From Xanthobacteraceae bacterium (lineage in GTDB: Bacteria > Pseudomonadota > Alphaproteobacteria > Rhizobiales > Xanthobacteraceae): 64,000 bases of DNA. The position numbers and the translations under genes are program-made. Each line of letters begins with the position of its first letter. Position 1 is the first letter of the stretch. Shown one piece after another: positions 36,249-46,800 of the stretch. The stretch is taken from the NCBI GenBank assembly GCA_019745775.1, contig JAIESR010000045.1:22997-86996 (forward strand). The letters run 5' to 3'. Below the pieces are notes generated by a model that searched no databases, had not been told where the DNA came from, and saw only the letters and a program-made list of their open reading frames with translations.

Positions 36249-36623
36249 ATGATCCACAAGGTCGTCAAGGCGCTCATCCTCGTTCCGCTGGCGATCATCC
36301 TGATCGCGTTCGCGGTCGCCAACCGCCAGACCGTCACCGTCTCGTTCGATCCCTTCGACAAGGCCGATCCGGCGTTCTCGCTGGCGCTGCCGCTCTATGT
36401 GCTGATTCTCGCGCTGGTCATCGCCGGCGTGGTCGTGGGCGGCGTCGCGGCCTGGATGCGGCAGGGCCGCTGGCGCTGGCGCGCCCGTCTGGCCGAATCC
36501 AAGGCGCGGGAGCTGCGCATGGAGAACGACCAGCTCAAGCGCCGCGACGGGGCGGTGCCGGGGAGCGTGCCGCCGGCCGCGGACCACGCGGCGCGACTCT
36601 CGATCCCGCCGCCGGCGGCGTAA
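36249..36623 (+). CDS. LapA-domain (DUF1049) membrane protein
   Basis: A 124-residue inner-membrane protein with two hydrophobic segments (VVKALILVPLAIILIAFAVA and LPLYVLILALVIAGVVVGG) linked by the conserved NRQTVTVSFDPF loop, then a cytoplasmic coiled-coil-like tail. Such proteins relate to E. coli LapA, which acts with LapB in regulating LPS synthesis. The ATG at 36249 is preferred over an earlier start at 36198. Confidence 0.85.
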   Translation: MIHKVVKALILVPLAIILIAFAVANRQTVTVSFDPFDKADPAFSLALPLYVLILALVIAGVVVGGVAAWMRQGRWRWRARLAESKARELRMENDQLKRRDGAVPGSVPPAADHAARLSIPPPAA

Positions 36624-36810
36624 GGCGTCGCAAATCGAGCGGTTTCTGCGCGCCGCCTCATGGCATCGGCCCGTGGCATCGTCATCGCACGGCGCCGCAA
36701 AAACCTCCCAGTTTTGCGACGTAGCGGAAAGGCTCTGTTGGGACCTTCTCAGTTGTTCCCCTCTCAAGTAACTTGCCATCGTCAATGACTTCAAATTTCG
36801 ATAGGGCTCC

Positions 36811-37584
36811 ATGACAAGCTCAATCAGAATGGGTGCGTCCGGGTTTTCAGCTCTGCTCGCGTTTGCGCTTTCCGTCGCCGCCGAGGCCGCCGAGATCAAG
36901 GTAATCTGCGCCGTTGGGATGCAGCCAGTCATGCAGGACATCGGGCCGATGTTCGAGCGCGCCACCGGACACAAGCTTGCAATCATGTTTGCGACGGGCG
37001 GCGCGACCGTGCAGCGTGTCCGTGATGCCGAAGCCACCGATGTCGTTATTGCTATCCGGGAAGGAATCGACAGCTTGGTGAAGGCTGAGAAGGTGCTTGC
37101 GAGCACAGCAACTGTGCTCGCAAGCACCGGCATCAGCGTGGCCATTCGCAAAGGCGCTCCCAGACCCGACATCTCTTCGCTCGAAGCATTGAAGCGAACG
37201 CTGCTCACGGCTAAGTCGATCACCTATCTGAATCCGGCCGACGGAGCCGCGAGCGGCATCCACTTCGCCAAGGTGCTCGATCGCCTGGGCATCGCCAACG
37301 AGCTAAAATCGAAAACGGTGTTTGCCGCGAGAGCCAGCGAGGTTGGCGTAATTGTTGCGAAAGGCGAGGCGGAGATCGGCGTGCTGCAGTTCCAGTTGCT
37401 TTTTTCGGTTCCTGGGATCGATATCGTCGGCCCGCTGCCGGGCGATCTGCAGAGCACCACCGTTTTCTCGATAGCAATTTCGGGCACGGCAAAGGATGCG
37501 CAAGCAGCCAAGGCGCTGATTGATTTTCTACGAACACCAGAGGCGGTGGCGGTGATCAAGGCGAAAGGAATGGAGCCGGGCTGA
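36811..37584 (+). CDS. ModA-like periplasmic substrate-binding protein
   Basis: A 257-residue type 2 periplasmic binding protein, similar to the molybdate-binding and related extracellular-protein families. The signal peptide covers residues 1-27 (ASGFSALLAFALSVAAEAAE). The body has IKVICAVGMQPVMQDIGPMF, ATGHKLAIMFATGG, YLNPADGAASGIHFAKVLDR and ARASEVGVIVAKGEAEIGVL. No permease or ATPase gene lies beside it, so it is an orphan receptor. It sits in an apparent insertion between the LapA-domain gene and trpF. Confidence 0.82.
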   Translation: MTSSIRMGASGFSALLAFALSVAAEAAEIKVICAVGMQPVMQDIGPMFERATGHKLAIMFATGGATVQRVRDAEATDVVIAIREGIDSLVKAEKVLASTATVLASTGISVAIRKGAPRPDISSLEALKRTLLTAKSITYLNPADGAASGIHFAKVLDRLGIANELKSKTVFAARASEVGVIVAKGEAEIGVLQFQLLFSVPGIDIVGPLPGDLQSTTVFSIAISGTAKDAQAAKALIDFLRTPEAVAVIKAKGMEPG

Positions 37585-37635
37585 CGCGCTCGACCGTCGC
37601 CATCAACGCGTCCATGTCGATCCTCGCGCCGGCGC

Positions 37636-37760
37636 GATCTGCAGGTCCTCCAATGCGTGGCGCGCCTTGGACTGGCAAACGAGACAGTCAGGTTGTAGAA
37701 GCGACGCTTCGGTCGTCCGGCCTCGCGCGCTTCAATTGCCTGCCACTCGCTCGTGAGCCA
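37636..37760 (-). pseudogene. PadR-type regulator remnant
   Basis: On the minus strand one frame reads LTSEWQAIEAREAGRPKRRF followed by YNLT, the winged-helix C-terminal signature of PadR-like regulators (SEW...GRPRRRFYxLT). About ten bases later the homology continues in another frame as QSKARHALEDLQI. No intact start or upstream helix-turn-helix can be read. It looks like a decayed gene fragment. Confidence 0.5.
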
Positions 37761-38066
37761 CGGGGCACGCCGGCGATCTTGATGGCGAGTTGCTGTCGCG
37801 ACGGCGGATAGGCGAGGTCCAATCTTGTTTCGGTATCGTTCCCCCGGGGGCGTCGCCGCTTCCCCCGGAGCTTCAGGCGCTCGCCCCCGAGATACCGTGG
37901 CCGTACATTAGAAAAACATTAGAAATAAGCGGAATCTTTTGGTTCACGCCTATTGGCAGATCGACTATGGGATTGGAGCCTATGCGGTCAAGAATGACCT
38001 GGAGCCCCTTAAAAGGTAGCAGGCTGGCGCCTGATCGACTTGGTCAATCGAGACGTGGAAGAAAAA
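37761..38066. other. intergenic region before trpF
   Basis: About 300 bp with no supported gene. It contains a short AT-richer patch (around 37905-37975) unlike the surrounding coding DNA, which fits decayed or inserted sequence next to the PadR remnant. The promoter of the trp genes must lie here or just upstream. Confidence 0.5.
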
Positions 38067-38741
38067 ATGGCCGTCGAAATCAAGATTTGCGGTCTGATGA
38101 CACCCGAGGCGGTTGACGTCGCCCTCGACGGTGGCGTCGACTATGTCGGCTTCGTGTTCTTTCCGCCATCGCCGCGTCATGTCGGTTTTGAGCAGGCGCG
38201 GCTCCTGGGCGAGCGCGTGAACGGCCGGGCGAAGAAGGTCGCGTTGTCGGTCGACGCCGACAACGACTGGCTCGCCGCCAGCATCGAGGCGCTCAAGCCC
38301 GATATGCTGCAACTGCATGGCCGCGAGACGCCGGAACGCGTCGCTGCCGTGCGCAGCCTGTTCCGCCTGCCTGTCATGAAAGCCGTGCCGATCAAGACCC
38401 GCGCCGACCTCTCGCCGATCCGGCTCTATGCCCACGCCGCCGATCGGCTGATCTTCGACGCGCGGGCGCCGCGCGAGGCGACGCGTCCCGGCGGGCTCGG
38501 CAAGCGCTTCGATTGGAACCTGCTCGCGGGCATCAATCCGGGTATCCCGTTCATGCTCTCGGGCGGGCTCGACGCCGGCAACGTGGCCGAGGCGCTGCGC
38601 ATCACGCGCGCGCCGGCAGTGGACGTATCGTCGGGCGTCGAACGCTCGCCGGGCATCAAGGATCACGAGAAGATCCGCGCCTTCATCCGTGCGGCGCGCG
38701 CCGCCGGCACCGGCGCGCGCAAGGTTGCGAGGGGCGCATGA
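38067..38741 (+). CDS. trpF: phosphoribosylanthranilate isomerase
   Basis: Third step of tryptophan synthesis, the Amadori rearrangement of phosphoribosylanthranilate. The 224-residue barrel starts [18 protein letters not shown] with the catalytic Cys, then [34 protein letters not shown] (catalytic Asp) and [16 protein letters not shown] with [19 protein letters not shown]. The ATG at 38067 is chosen over an upstream TTG at 38040. The stop overlaps the trpB start (ATGA). Confidence 0.96.
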   Translation: MAVEIKICGLMTPEAVDVALDGGVDYVGFVFFPPSPRHVGFEQARLLGERVNGRAKKVALSVDADNDWLAASIEALKPDMLQLHGRETPERVAAVRSLFRLPVMKAVPIKTRADLSPIRLYAHAADRLIFDARAPREATRPGGLGKRFDWNLLAGINPGIPFMLSGGLDAGNVAEALRITRAPAVDVSSGVERSPGIKDHEKIRAFIRAARAAGTGARKVARGA

Positions 38742-39958
38742 ACGTACCGCCACAACTCAATTCATTCCGTACCGGGCCTGATGAGCGCGGTCACTTCGGC
38801 ATCTATGGCGGCCGCTTCGTCGCCGAGACGCTGATGCCGCTCATCCTCGATCTCGAGAAGGCCTATGCCGAGGCCAAGGCCGATCCCGCATTCAAGCGCG
38901 AGATGGACGGACACCTGACGCACTATGTCGGGCGGCCGTCGCCGCTCTATCTCGCCGAGCGGATGACCGCGCAACTCGGCGGCGCCAAGATCTATTTCAA
39001 GCGCGAGGACCTCAACCATACCGGTGCGCACAAGGTGAACAATGTGCTCGGCCAGATCATGCTGGCGAAGCGCATGGGCAAGCCGCGCATCATCGCCGAG
39101 ACCGGTGCTGGCATGCACGGCGTCGCTACCGCGACCATGTGCGCCAAGTTCGGGCTCGAATGCATCGTCTACATGGGCTCGGTCGACGTCGCGCGGCAGC
39201 AGCCGAACGTGCTGCGCATGAAGGCGCTCGGCGCCAAGGTGGTGCCGGTCGAGTCCGGCTCCAAGACGCTGAAGGACGCCATGAACGAGGCGTTGCGCGA
39301 CTGGGTCACCAATGTCTCCGACACGTTCTATTGCATCGGAACGGTCGCCGGGCCGCATCCCTATCCGATGATGGTGCGCGATTTCCAATGCGTGATCGGC
39401 AACGAGACGCGCGAGCAGGTAACCGCGCTGGAGGGCCGGCTGCCGAATTCGCTGATCGCCTGCATCGGCGGCGGCTCGAACGCCATGGGCCTGTTCCACC
39501 CGTTCCTCGACGACAAGGACATCGAGATCTACGGCGTCGAAGCGGCCGGCCACGGGCTCAATACCGCGATGCACGCGGCTTCGGTCGCCGGCGGAAAGCC
39601 GGGCGTGCTGCACGGCAACCGTACGTATCTCCTGATGGACGCGGACGGTCAGATCACCGAGGCGCATTCGATCTCCGCGGGTCTCGATTATCCCGGCATC
39701 GGCCCCGAGCACGCCTGGCTCAACGATACCGGTCGCGTGAAATTCCTCTCCGCAACGGACGAGGAAGCGCTCGAGGCGTTCCAGCTCTGCTGCAAGCTCG
39801 AAGGGATCATCCCGGCGCTCGAGCCAGCGCACGCGCTCGCGCGTGTGATCGAGATCGCACCGCGGAAGCCGAAGGATCACGTGATGGTGCTGAATCTTTC
39901 AGGCCGCGGCGACAAGGACCTCGCGTCGGTCGCCGAGCACCTCGGGGGCAAGATGTGA
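38738..39958 (+). CDS. trpB: tryptophan synthase beta chain
   Basis: PLP enzyme that condenses indole with serine to give tryptophan. The 406 residues contain the PLP Lys99 in [19 protein letters not shown], the COMM-domain region [20 protein letters not shown], and the phosphate-binding loop [15 protein letters not shown]. It is translationally coupled to trpF, and its stop overlaps the GTG of a small membrane protein. Confidence 0.97.
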   Translation: MNVPPQLNSFRTGPDERGHFGIYGGRFVAETLMPLILDLEKAYAEAKADPAFKREMDGHLTHYVGRPSPLYLAERMTAQLGGAKIYFKREDLNHTGAHKVNNVLGQIMLAKRMGKPRIIAETGAGMHGVATATMCAKFGLECIVYMGSVDVARQQPNVLRMKALGAKVVPVESGSKTLKDAMNEALRDWVTNVSDTFYCIGTVAGPHPYPMMVRDFQCVIGNETREQVTALEGRLPNSLIACIGGGSNAMGLFHPFLDDKDIEIYGVEAAGHGLNTAMHAASVAGGKPGVLHGNRTYLLMDADGQITEAHSISAGLDYPGIGPEHAWLNDTGRVKFLSATDEEALEAFQLCCKLEGIIPALEPAHALARVIEIAPRKPKDHVMVLNLSGRGDKDLASVAEHLGGKM

Positions 39959-40164
39959 TCTTCAACCGCCAGAAGATCACCGGCTGGGTCCTGGTGGTCG
40001 TCTCCGCCGTCTACCTCGCCTATTTCTTCCGCATCAAGGTGATGACCCCGGGGCCGCTGCTGACACGGCAGGACTGGTTCAACCTGATCACCGCGATCGC
40101 CGTGCTGATCATCGGGATCATCAATGTCCGGCTCGCCGCCATGCGCGAGCAGAACCGACGGTAA
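39955..40164 (+). CDS. small two-span membrane protein
   Basis: A 69-residue protein starting at a GTG that overlaps the trpB stop (GTGA). It has two hydrophobic stretches, [20 protein letters not shown] and [20 protein letters not shown], with a basic C-terminus. It lies between trpB and trpA, 11 bp before the latter, so it is clearly in the trp operon. Function unknown. Confidence 0.75.
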   Translation: MIFNRQKITGWVLVVVSAVYLAYFFRIKVMTPGPLLTRQDWFNLITAIAVLIIGIINVRLAAMREQNRR

Positions 40165-40175
40165 GGCGTCACCTC

Positions 40176-41015
40176 ATGTCGTCAACGCGTATCGACACCC
40201 GCTTCGCCGATCTGAAGCGTCAGGGCCGCGCCGCGCTGGTGACGTTCCTGACCGCCGGCGATCCCGACACCGAGACCTCGCTCGCGATCCTCAAGGCGCT
40301 GCCCGACGTCGGCGCCGACGTGATCGAGGTCGGCATGCCCTTCACCGACCCGATGGCGGACGGTCCCGCGATCCAGGCGTCATCGCAGCGCGCGCTCAAG
40401 GCCGGGCAGACGATGGTGAAGACGCTCGCGATGATCCGCGCGTTTCGCGCCGCCGATCAGACGACGCCAATCGTGCTGATGGGCTACTACAATCCGATCT
40501 ACATCTACGGCGTCGGAAAATTCCTCACCGACGCCAAGGCGGCCGGCATCGACGGCCTCATCGTCGTGGACTTGCCACCGGAGGAAGACGAGGAACTCTG
40601 CCTGCCGGCGCTCAAGGCGGGCCTGAACTTCATCCGCCTCGCGACTCCGACGACAGACGACAAGCGGCTGCCGGCGGTGCTCGCGAATACGTCGGGCTTT
40701 GTCTACTACGTCTCGATCACCGGCATCACCGGCATGGCGGCTGCCGACCCCTGGGCGGTCACGGCGGCCGTGTCCCGCATCAAGCGCCACACCAAGCTGC
40801 CGGTCGCGGTCGGGTTCGGCGTGCGGTCGGCCGAGCAGGCGCGCGCGATCGCGCAGGCGGCGGACGGCGTGGTGGTGGGCTCCGCTCTGATCGACGCGCT
40901 CAAGGCGACGCTCGATGGCGACGACAAGGCGCAGGCCGCGTCGGTCGGCGCCGTGACCAAGTTGGTCGCGAGCCTCGCGGCCGGCGTGCGTTCCGCCAAG
41001 CGGGGCGGGAAATAG
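40176..41015 (+). CDS. trpA: tryptophan synthase alpha chain
   Basis: Cleaves indole-3-glycerol phosphate and passes indole to TrpB. The 279-residue barrel carries the catalytic Glu51 and Asp62 in [48 protein letters not shown], and the phosphate site [18 protein letters not shown] with VVVGSALID. Confidence 0.97.
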   Translation: MSSTRIDTRFADLKRQGRAALVTFLTAGDPDTETSLAILKALPDVGADVIEVGMPFTDPMADGPAIQASSQRALKAGQTMVKTLAMIRAFRAADQTTPIVLMGYYNPIYIYGVGKFLTDAKAAGIDGLIVVDLPPEEDEELCLPALKAGLNFIRLATPTTDDKRLPAVLANTSGFVYYVSITGITGMAAADPWAVTAAVSRIKRHTKLPVAVGFGVRSAEQARAIAQAADGVVVGSALIDALKATLDGDDKAQAASVGAVTKLVASLAAGVRSAKRGGK

Positions 41016-41103
41016 TGCCAATACCGGCGGTTGCGGGTCACCGCCCGGCCATCCATATTTAGGCCGCGGCCCCCGGGGCTCTTCTGTTTAGCGCGAGTCA
41101 CTT

Positions 41104-42036
41104 ATGAACTGGATTTCCAACGTCGTCCGGCCGAAGATTCGCAGCTTCCTCAACCGCCGCGAATCGCCGGAGAACTTGTGGATCAAGTGTCCGGAGACCG
41201 GTCAGCTTGTCTTCTACAAGGACGTGGAGGCGAATCAGTTCGTCATTCCGGGCTCGAACTACCACATGCGCATGAGCGCGACCGCGCGCCTGAAGTCGAT
41301 CTTCGACAACGAAACCTGGTTCGATATCGCGGTGCCGCCGGCGGCCACCGATCCGCTCAAATTCCGCGACGAGCGCCGCTACACCGACCGCCTCAAGGAT
41401 GCGCGCAGCAAGACCGGTACCACCGATGCGATCAAGCTCGGCTACGGCAAGCTCGACGGGCTGCCGATCGTGGTCGCGGTGCAGGATTTCGATTTCATGG
41501 GCGGATCGCTCGGCATGGCGGCGGGCGAGGCCGTTATCAAGGGGCTCGAGACCGCGGTCGAGAAGGCGACGCCCTTCATCATGTTCGCGGCGTCGGGCGG
41601 TGCGCGCATGCAGGAAGGCATCCTCTCGCTGATGCAACTGCCGCGCACGACGGTGGCGGTGCAGATGCTGCGCGAAGCCGGCAAGCCCTACATCGTCGTG
41701 CTCACCAATCCGACCACCGGCGGCGTCACCGCGTCGTACGCGATGCTCGGCGACGTGCATATCGCGGAGCCGGGCGCGCTCATCGGTTTCGCCGGTCCGC
41801 GCGTGATCGAGCAGACGATCCGCGAGAAGCTGCCTGAAGGTTTCCAGCGCGCGGAGTATCTGCAGGAACACGGCATGGTCGACATGGTGGTTCCGCGCCA
41901 CGAGCTGCGCCCGACCTTGTCGAACATCTGCCGGTTGCTTACCAAGGCGCCGATCGCACCACCGGCGCCGGCGCCGGAGCCGGCTATCGCCATGCTGCCA
42001 CAAAGCGATGATCTGACGACGCCGCCCAACGCGTGA
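41104..42036 (+). CDS. accD: acetyl-CoA carboxylase carboxyltransferase beta subunit
   Basis: Transfers the carboxyl group from biotin to acetyl-CoA with AccA, in fatty-acid synthesis. The 310-residue crotonase-type domain is clear: [59 protein letters not shown] and [20 protein letters not shown]. The N-terminal zinc ribbon, with four cysteines in E. coli, retains only one here ([31 protein letters not shown]). Gene order trpA-accD-folC is typical of alphaproteobacteria. Confidence 0.96.
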   Translation: MNWISNVVRPKIRSFLNRRESPENLWIKCPETGQLVFYKDVEANQFVIPGSNYHMRMSATARLKSIFDNETWFDIAVPPAATDPLKFRDERRYTDRLKDARSKTGTTDAIKLGYGKLDGLPIVVAVQDFDFMGGSLGMAAGEAVIKGLETAVEKATPFIMFAASGGARMQEGILSLMQLPRTTVAVQMLREAGKPYIVVLTNPTTGGVTASYAMLGDVHIAEPGALIGFAGPRVIEQTIREKLPEGFQRAEYLQEHGMVDMVVPRHELRPTLSNICRLLTKAPIAPPAPAPEPAIAMLPQSDDLTTPPNA

Positions 42037-42079
42037 GCGTCATCCGCGCGCTCGGTTGATTCCGGTATACTCGGCGCGC

Positions 42080-43396
42080 ATGCAATCCGTTGATTCCATT
42101 GTTACGCGGCTGTTGTCGCTGCATCCCAAGCTGATCGATCTTTCGCTCGATCGGATGTGGCGACTGCTGGCCGCGATCGACCATCCGGAGCGCAAGCTGC
42201 CGCCGGTGATCCATGTCGCGGGCACCAACGGCAAAGGCTCGACCGTTGCGTTCATGCGCGCGATCCTCGAAGCCGCCGGCTTGCGCGTCCATGTCTACAC
42301 CTCGCCGCATCTGGTGCGCTTCAACGAGCGCTTCCGTCTCGGCCGCCGTGGCGAGGGCGTGCTGGTCTCGGACGAGGAGCTTGCCGCCGTGTTCGAGGAA
42401 TGCGAGCGCGCGAATGCCGGCGCGCCGATCACCGTGTTCGAGATCACGACGGCGGCCGGGCTGCTGCTGTTCTCCCGCCATCCAGCGGATGTGCTGCTGC
42501 TCGAGGTCGGGCTCGGCGGCCGGCTCGACGCCACCAACGTGGTCGAGCGTCCGCTCGCGACCGTGGTCACGCCGGTGTCGTTCGATCACGCCGAATACCT
42601 CGGCGACAGCATCGCGAAAATTGCTGCCGAGAAGGCCGGCATCTTCAAGCGCGACGTACCCGCGATCGTCGCCACGCAGCCGCGCGAGGCGCTGGCGGTG
42701 ATCGAGCGCGCGGCCGCCCGTGCCGGCGCGCCGTTCATTGTCGCGGGCGAGCACTGGACCGCCTCCGAGGAGCGCGGACGGCTGGTCTATCAGGATGACG
42801 CGGGCCTGCTTGATCTGCCGGCGCCGCGGCTGCCGGGGCGGCATCAATTCGAGAATGCGGGCGTCGCCATCGCGACGCTGCGCGCGCTGCCATCACTGGA
42901 GATTGCGCCGGCGCTGTTCGAGGCGGTCGCGAAAGCGGAGTGGCCGGCGCGCATGCAACGGCTCGCGCAAGGCAGGCTGCCTGGCCTCCTGCCGGCGGGC
43001 AGCGAGCTCTGGCTCGACGGCGGTCACAATGCCGATGGTGGCCGCGCGGTCGCGAATGCGCTGGCGGATCTCGAAGAGCGGGTGTCCCGTCCGCTGGTCC
43101 TGATCGTCGGCATGCTTGCGAGCAAGGACGCCGGCGCGTTCCTGAAGAATTTTTCCGGGCTGGCGCGGCGGCTCGTCGCCGTATCGATCCCCGATCAGCA
43201 GAAGAGCATCCCGGCACCGGACATCGCCGATCTCGCGCGCGCGGCGGACATCCCGGCACAGGCGAGCGACGGCATCGAAAGCGCGCTCGCCGAAGTCGGC
43301 AGGCTCGATCTCGATCCGCCGCCGCGGGTGATGATTACGGGGTCGCTGTATCTCGCGGGCGCGGTGCTCAAGGTCAACGGAACGCCGCCCGCCTGA
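42080..43396 (+). CDS. folC: bifunctional dihydrofolate/folylpolyglutamate synthase
   Basis: Adds glutamate to dihydropteroate and to folates. The 438 residues follow the Mur-ligase fold: P-loop VIHVAGTNGKGSTVAFMRAI, YTSPHLVRFNERF, ITVFEITTAAGLLLF, VGLGGRLDATNVV, HAEYLGDSIAKIAAEKAGI and LWLDGGHNADGGRAVANAL. The ATG at 42080 (MQSVDSIVTRLLSLHP) fits the family; the frame opens 24 bases earlier. Confidence 0.96.
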   Translation: MQSVDSIVTRLLSLHPKLIDLSLDRMWRLLAAIDHPERKLPPVIHVAGTNGKGSTVAFMRAILEAAGLRVHVYTSPHLVRFNERFRLGRRGEGVLVSDEELAAVFEECERANAGAPITVFEITTAAGLLLFSRHPADVLLLEVGLGGRLDATNVVERPLATVVTPVSFDHAEYLGDSIAKIAAEKAGIFKRDVPAIVATQPREALAVIERAAARAGAPFIVAGEHWTASEERGRLVYQDDAGLLDLPAPRLPGRHQFENAGVAIATLRALPSLEIAPALFEAVAKAEWPARMQRLAQGRLPGLLPAGSELWLDGGHNADGGRAVANALADLEERVSRPLVLIVGMLASKDAGAFLKNFSGLARRLVAVSIPDQQKSIPAPDIADLARAADIPAQASDGIESALAEVGRLDLDPPPRVMITGSLYLAGAVLKVNGTPPA

Positions 43397-43403
43397 AACG
43401 CCG

Positions 43404-43426
43404 ATGGCCGGGCGAAGCCCGGCCAT
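43404..43426. terminator. hairpin between convergent folC and trxA
   Basis: A 10-bp perfect stem ATGGCCGGGC/GCCCGGCCAT with a GAA loop, in the 57-bp gap between two convergent stops. No long T-run is present. It probably works in both directions. Confidence 0.6.
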
Positions 43427-43453
43427 GACATCAAGTGAGATGACTGCGGGCGA

Positions 43454-43774
43454 TCAGACCGCCGACGTGATCCACTGCTCGAGCTTCTGCTTCGGCGCGG
43501 CGCCGACTTGGCGCGAGGACATGTTGCCGTCCTTGAAGATCATCAGCGTCGGGATCGACTGGATGTTGTACTTCGCCGCGGTCTGTGGATTCTCGTCGAC
43601 GTTGAGCTTGACGATCTTGACCTTCTCGCCGAGCGAGCCGGCGATCTCCTCCAGCGCCGGCGCGATCATCCGGCAGGGGCCGCACCATTCCGCCCAGAAG
43701 TCGACGACCACGGGGCTGGTGGCCTTCAGGACTTCCGACTCGAAAGTGGCATCAGAGACTTTGCCGACAGCCAT
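43454..43774 (-). CDS. trxA: thioredoxin
   Basis: Cytoplasmic disulfide reductase. The 106 residues have the WCGPC active site in VVDFWAEWCGPCRMIAPALE, the partner Pro in IQSIPTLMIFKDG, and the usual length. The ATG at 43774 is chosen over the open frame to 43852. It follows addA on the same strand after an 85-bp gap. Confidence 0.97.
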   Translation of the reverse strand: MAVGKVSDATFESEVLKATSPVVVDFWAEWCGPCRMIAPALEEIAGSLGEKVKIVKLNVDENPQTAAKYNIQSIPTLMIFKDGNMSSRQVGAAPKQKLEQWITSAV

Positions 43775-43859
43775 GGCGTACCTCGTTGTTTTCTCGGAAA
43801 TGCGGTGCGTTTTGCGGAGTGCGAACCTATGAACGGCACCCGACCCCGTCAAGCAGGCA

Positions 43860-46800
43860 TCACGGCGAGGTGACGCGCGTCAGCTCTGCGTCCATGGTCG
43901 CGGCGGAAATCTCCATGAGATCAGGTACTTCGGTCCAGACCAGGGCGGCGCGGATGGTCTTGCCGGGGTAGAGTTTCATCAGCACGGCGCGGTAGAGGGC
44001 GAGCTGCGCGACATAGCCCTTAGGCACTGTGTCAGAGCTGCGCGGCGGCTCCCGATTCGTTTTGTGGTCGGCGATCAGGACGGCGTCCGCCGTCACGACC
44101 AGCCGGTCGACCACCCCGGCGACGGCGCGGTTCGCGACGTGTCCGACGATCGGAACTTCGGCCCGGCTCTGCAGCGAAAACAGCGCCGCGAAGTCCGAGC
44201 GCTCGACCAGCGCGAGCGCCTTGCACGCGAGCTCCTCGCTTTCTTCGGCGCTGAAGTCGCGGCTCTTGCCGGCGAGGTAGCGGCGTGCGGCCGCGGCGCG
44301 CTGCTCCGGTGCGATCGCCGGCAGCGACTGCAGCAGTCGATGCATCACGATGCCGCGCGCCATGGCCTGCCGCCGCGCCGCACCGCCGAAGCGCACGACC
44401 GGCACGGTCTCGTCGTGGAGCTGCGACGGCGAAAGCGGCGCGAAGGTCACATCCTCGCGCGGTGCCGCGTGCGTGAGCCAGGCCGGGCGTTCGGGCGCCG
44501 CTGGTGGCGCCGGCGCGATGTCGAATAGCGACAGCGTCTCCGGCTTCGACGGCGTCTTGCGATAGCGCAGCACAGAACCTTCGCCGACGTCGGCTGGTTC
44601 TTCCGTGCAGTGCGGTTTCAGCGCCTCGGCGATGAGGTCGTACCAGCAGCCCTGCGGTCGCCGCCGTTCCCCGACCGAGCCGCACACCACCAGGCGGTCG
44701 GCGGCACGCGTCATCGCGACATAGAGCAGGCGGCGATACTCGTCGACGGCGTCGTCGACGGTGGCAGCGCGCGCGACAGCGGTCGGCGGCGTATCCTCCC
44801 GCTTGGCCGGAATCCACACCAGCCGGTCGGGCGTATCGGGCGCGGCGTCCAGCGCCGGCAGCGGCAGCAGGCGCGGCTGATGCTGGACCGGGCCCTGCGG
44901 CTCGGTGGTGGTGTCGGCGAGGATGACGATCGGCGCCTCCAGGCCCTTGGCGCCGTGCACGGTCATCACCCGCACCTCGTCGCGTGCGATCTCCATGTCG
45001 CGCTTGATCTCGGCCGACGCCGTGCGCAGCCAGGCGGCGAACCCTTGCAGCGACGGCGTCTCGCGGCGCTCATAGGCGAGCGCGAGATTGAGCAACTCGT
45101 CCAGCACGTCGTTGGCTTCGGGCCCGAGCCGCGACAGGAAGCGTTTGCGGGCGCCCCCGGCGCCGAGCAGGTTGGCGTAGAACGCGAAGGGTGACAGCCC
45201 CTGTGCATCGCGCGCCATCGAATCGAGCCGCTTGCCGATCTCCGGCATGCGCTCGTTCAACGCGGCGCGCAGCGTGCCCTTGCGGTCGAAGGCGAGCGCG
45301 AGCAATTCCTCCTCGGACATCCCGATCAAGGGCGATTTCAGCACGGTCGCGAGCGCGAGATCGTCTTCCGGCAGCAGGATCGCGTCGGCCAGCGCGAGCA
45401 GATCCATGACGGCGATATGCTCAGTCAGCACCAGCCGGTCGGCGCCGGCGACGTCGATGCCGTCGTTCTTGAGGGCGCGGATGATCGCCTCGAACAGCGG
45501 GCCGCGCTGGCGCACCAGCACCAGGATGTCGCCGGGCCGTACCGCATGGCGCTCGGCGCCCGAGCCGACCCGGTCCTTGCGCTCGATCCACAGCCGCACG
45601 GCTTTTGCAATCTGCCGCGCCAGCTTGACGCGCGGGCTAGTCTCCGAGGTCTTGTCGAATGGCTGGTCCCACGGTTTCGGCGGATTGCGCTTCTCGGGTT
45701 CGACTAGCGGCCAGATTTCGACCAGGCCGGGAGCGGCATCCGGCAATGCCAGGTGCGCGGAAATCCCGTCTTCGTCGGTGGTGACGCTCTTGAATACGGC
45801 CGGCGCCGCGAACACGTGCTGCACGGCGGTGAGCACGCTGTCGTTCGAACGGAACGAATAAGCCAGGCGGACGTCGCGCCATTCGATCCTGGCGGCCTCG
45901 AAGGTGCGTTTGAACCTGATTTGCTTGTCGTGGAACTCGCGCGGATCGGCGCCCTGGAAGGAGAAGATCGACTGCTTGTCGTCGCCGACCGCAAAGATCG
46001 AACGCGAGAGCGATCCGCGCGCGCCGGCGCCGACCGCGAACTCCGCTACCAGCCGCTCGACAATGTCCCATTGCGCGGGGCTCGTATCCTGCGCTTCGTC
46101 GATCAGCAGATGATCGATGCCGAGATCGAGCTTGTAGTGCACCCAGGCCGCGCTCACGCGCGAAAGGAGATCGCGGGTCTTGGCGATCAGATCTTCGTAG
46201 TCGAGCAGCCCGCGCGCCTCCTTCTCGGCGCGGTAGCGCGCAATCACGGCGTTGGCGATGGTCAGCACCGCAGCGGTGCGGGTGCGGGCGAACACGGCGC
46301 GGCGACGTTCGAGCAGCGCACAGACGCGCTTCTGCTCGGCGACGAAGCGTGCGCAGAGCTCTGGACTCTTGTCACGGACGCTCCTGGTGACGATGCTCGC
46401 TCGCGCGGAACCCTCAGCGGTGCAAAAGACCGAGAGCAGCGCCGCGAATCGCTCCTCACCGGTCGTGGTTCGCATGGCGGTCAGGCGCGCCGACTGGTCG
46501 CGGTCGGTCTTCGCGCCTTTCGAGAGGATCGCGATCAGCGCCGGCCATTCGGCGGCCACGATGAGCGCCTCCTCGAACAGCGCGCGGTCCACGCTCTCGA
46601 TCGTATCGGTCGGCTCGATGCCCAGCGCCCGCGACAGCTCGGCCATGGCGCCGTCGATGCCGCCGGCGCGGGCGAGCCATTGGGTGATGTGGTCGCGCTC
46701 CTGGATCGCTTCCGCCAGCGCGAGCTGGAACGCGAAATCGCTTGCGAGCGCGATGATGGTCGCGAGCGCGCGGCCTTCGGGGCTGTCGGGCTTCGCCGCC

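Noticed and set aside
36811..37584. True molybdate transporter gene modA
   Set aside because: There is no modB or modC nearby and the ligand residues cannot be confirmed, so only a ModA-like receptor is claimed.
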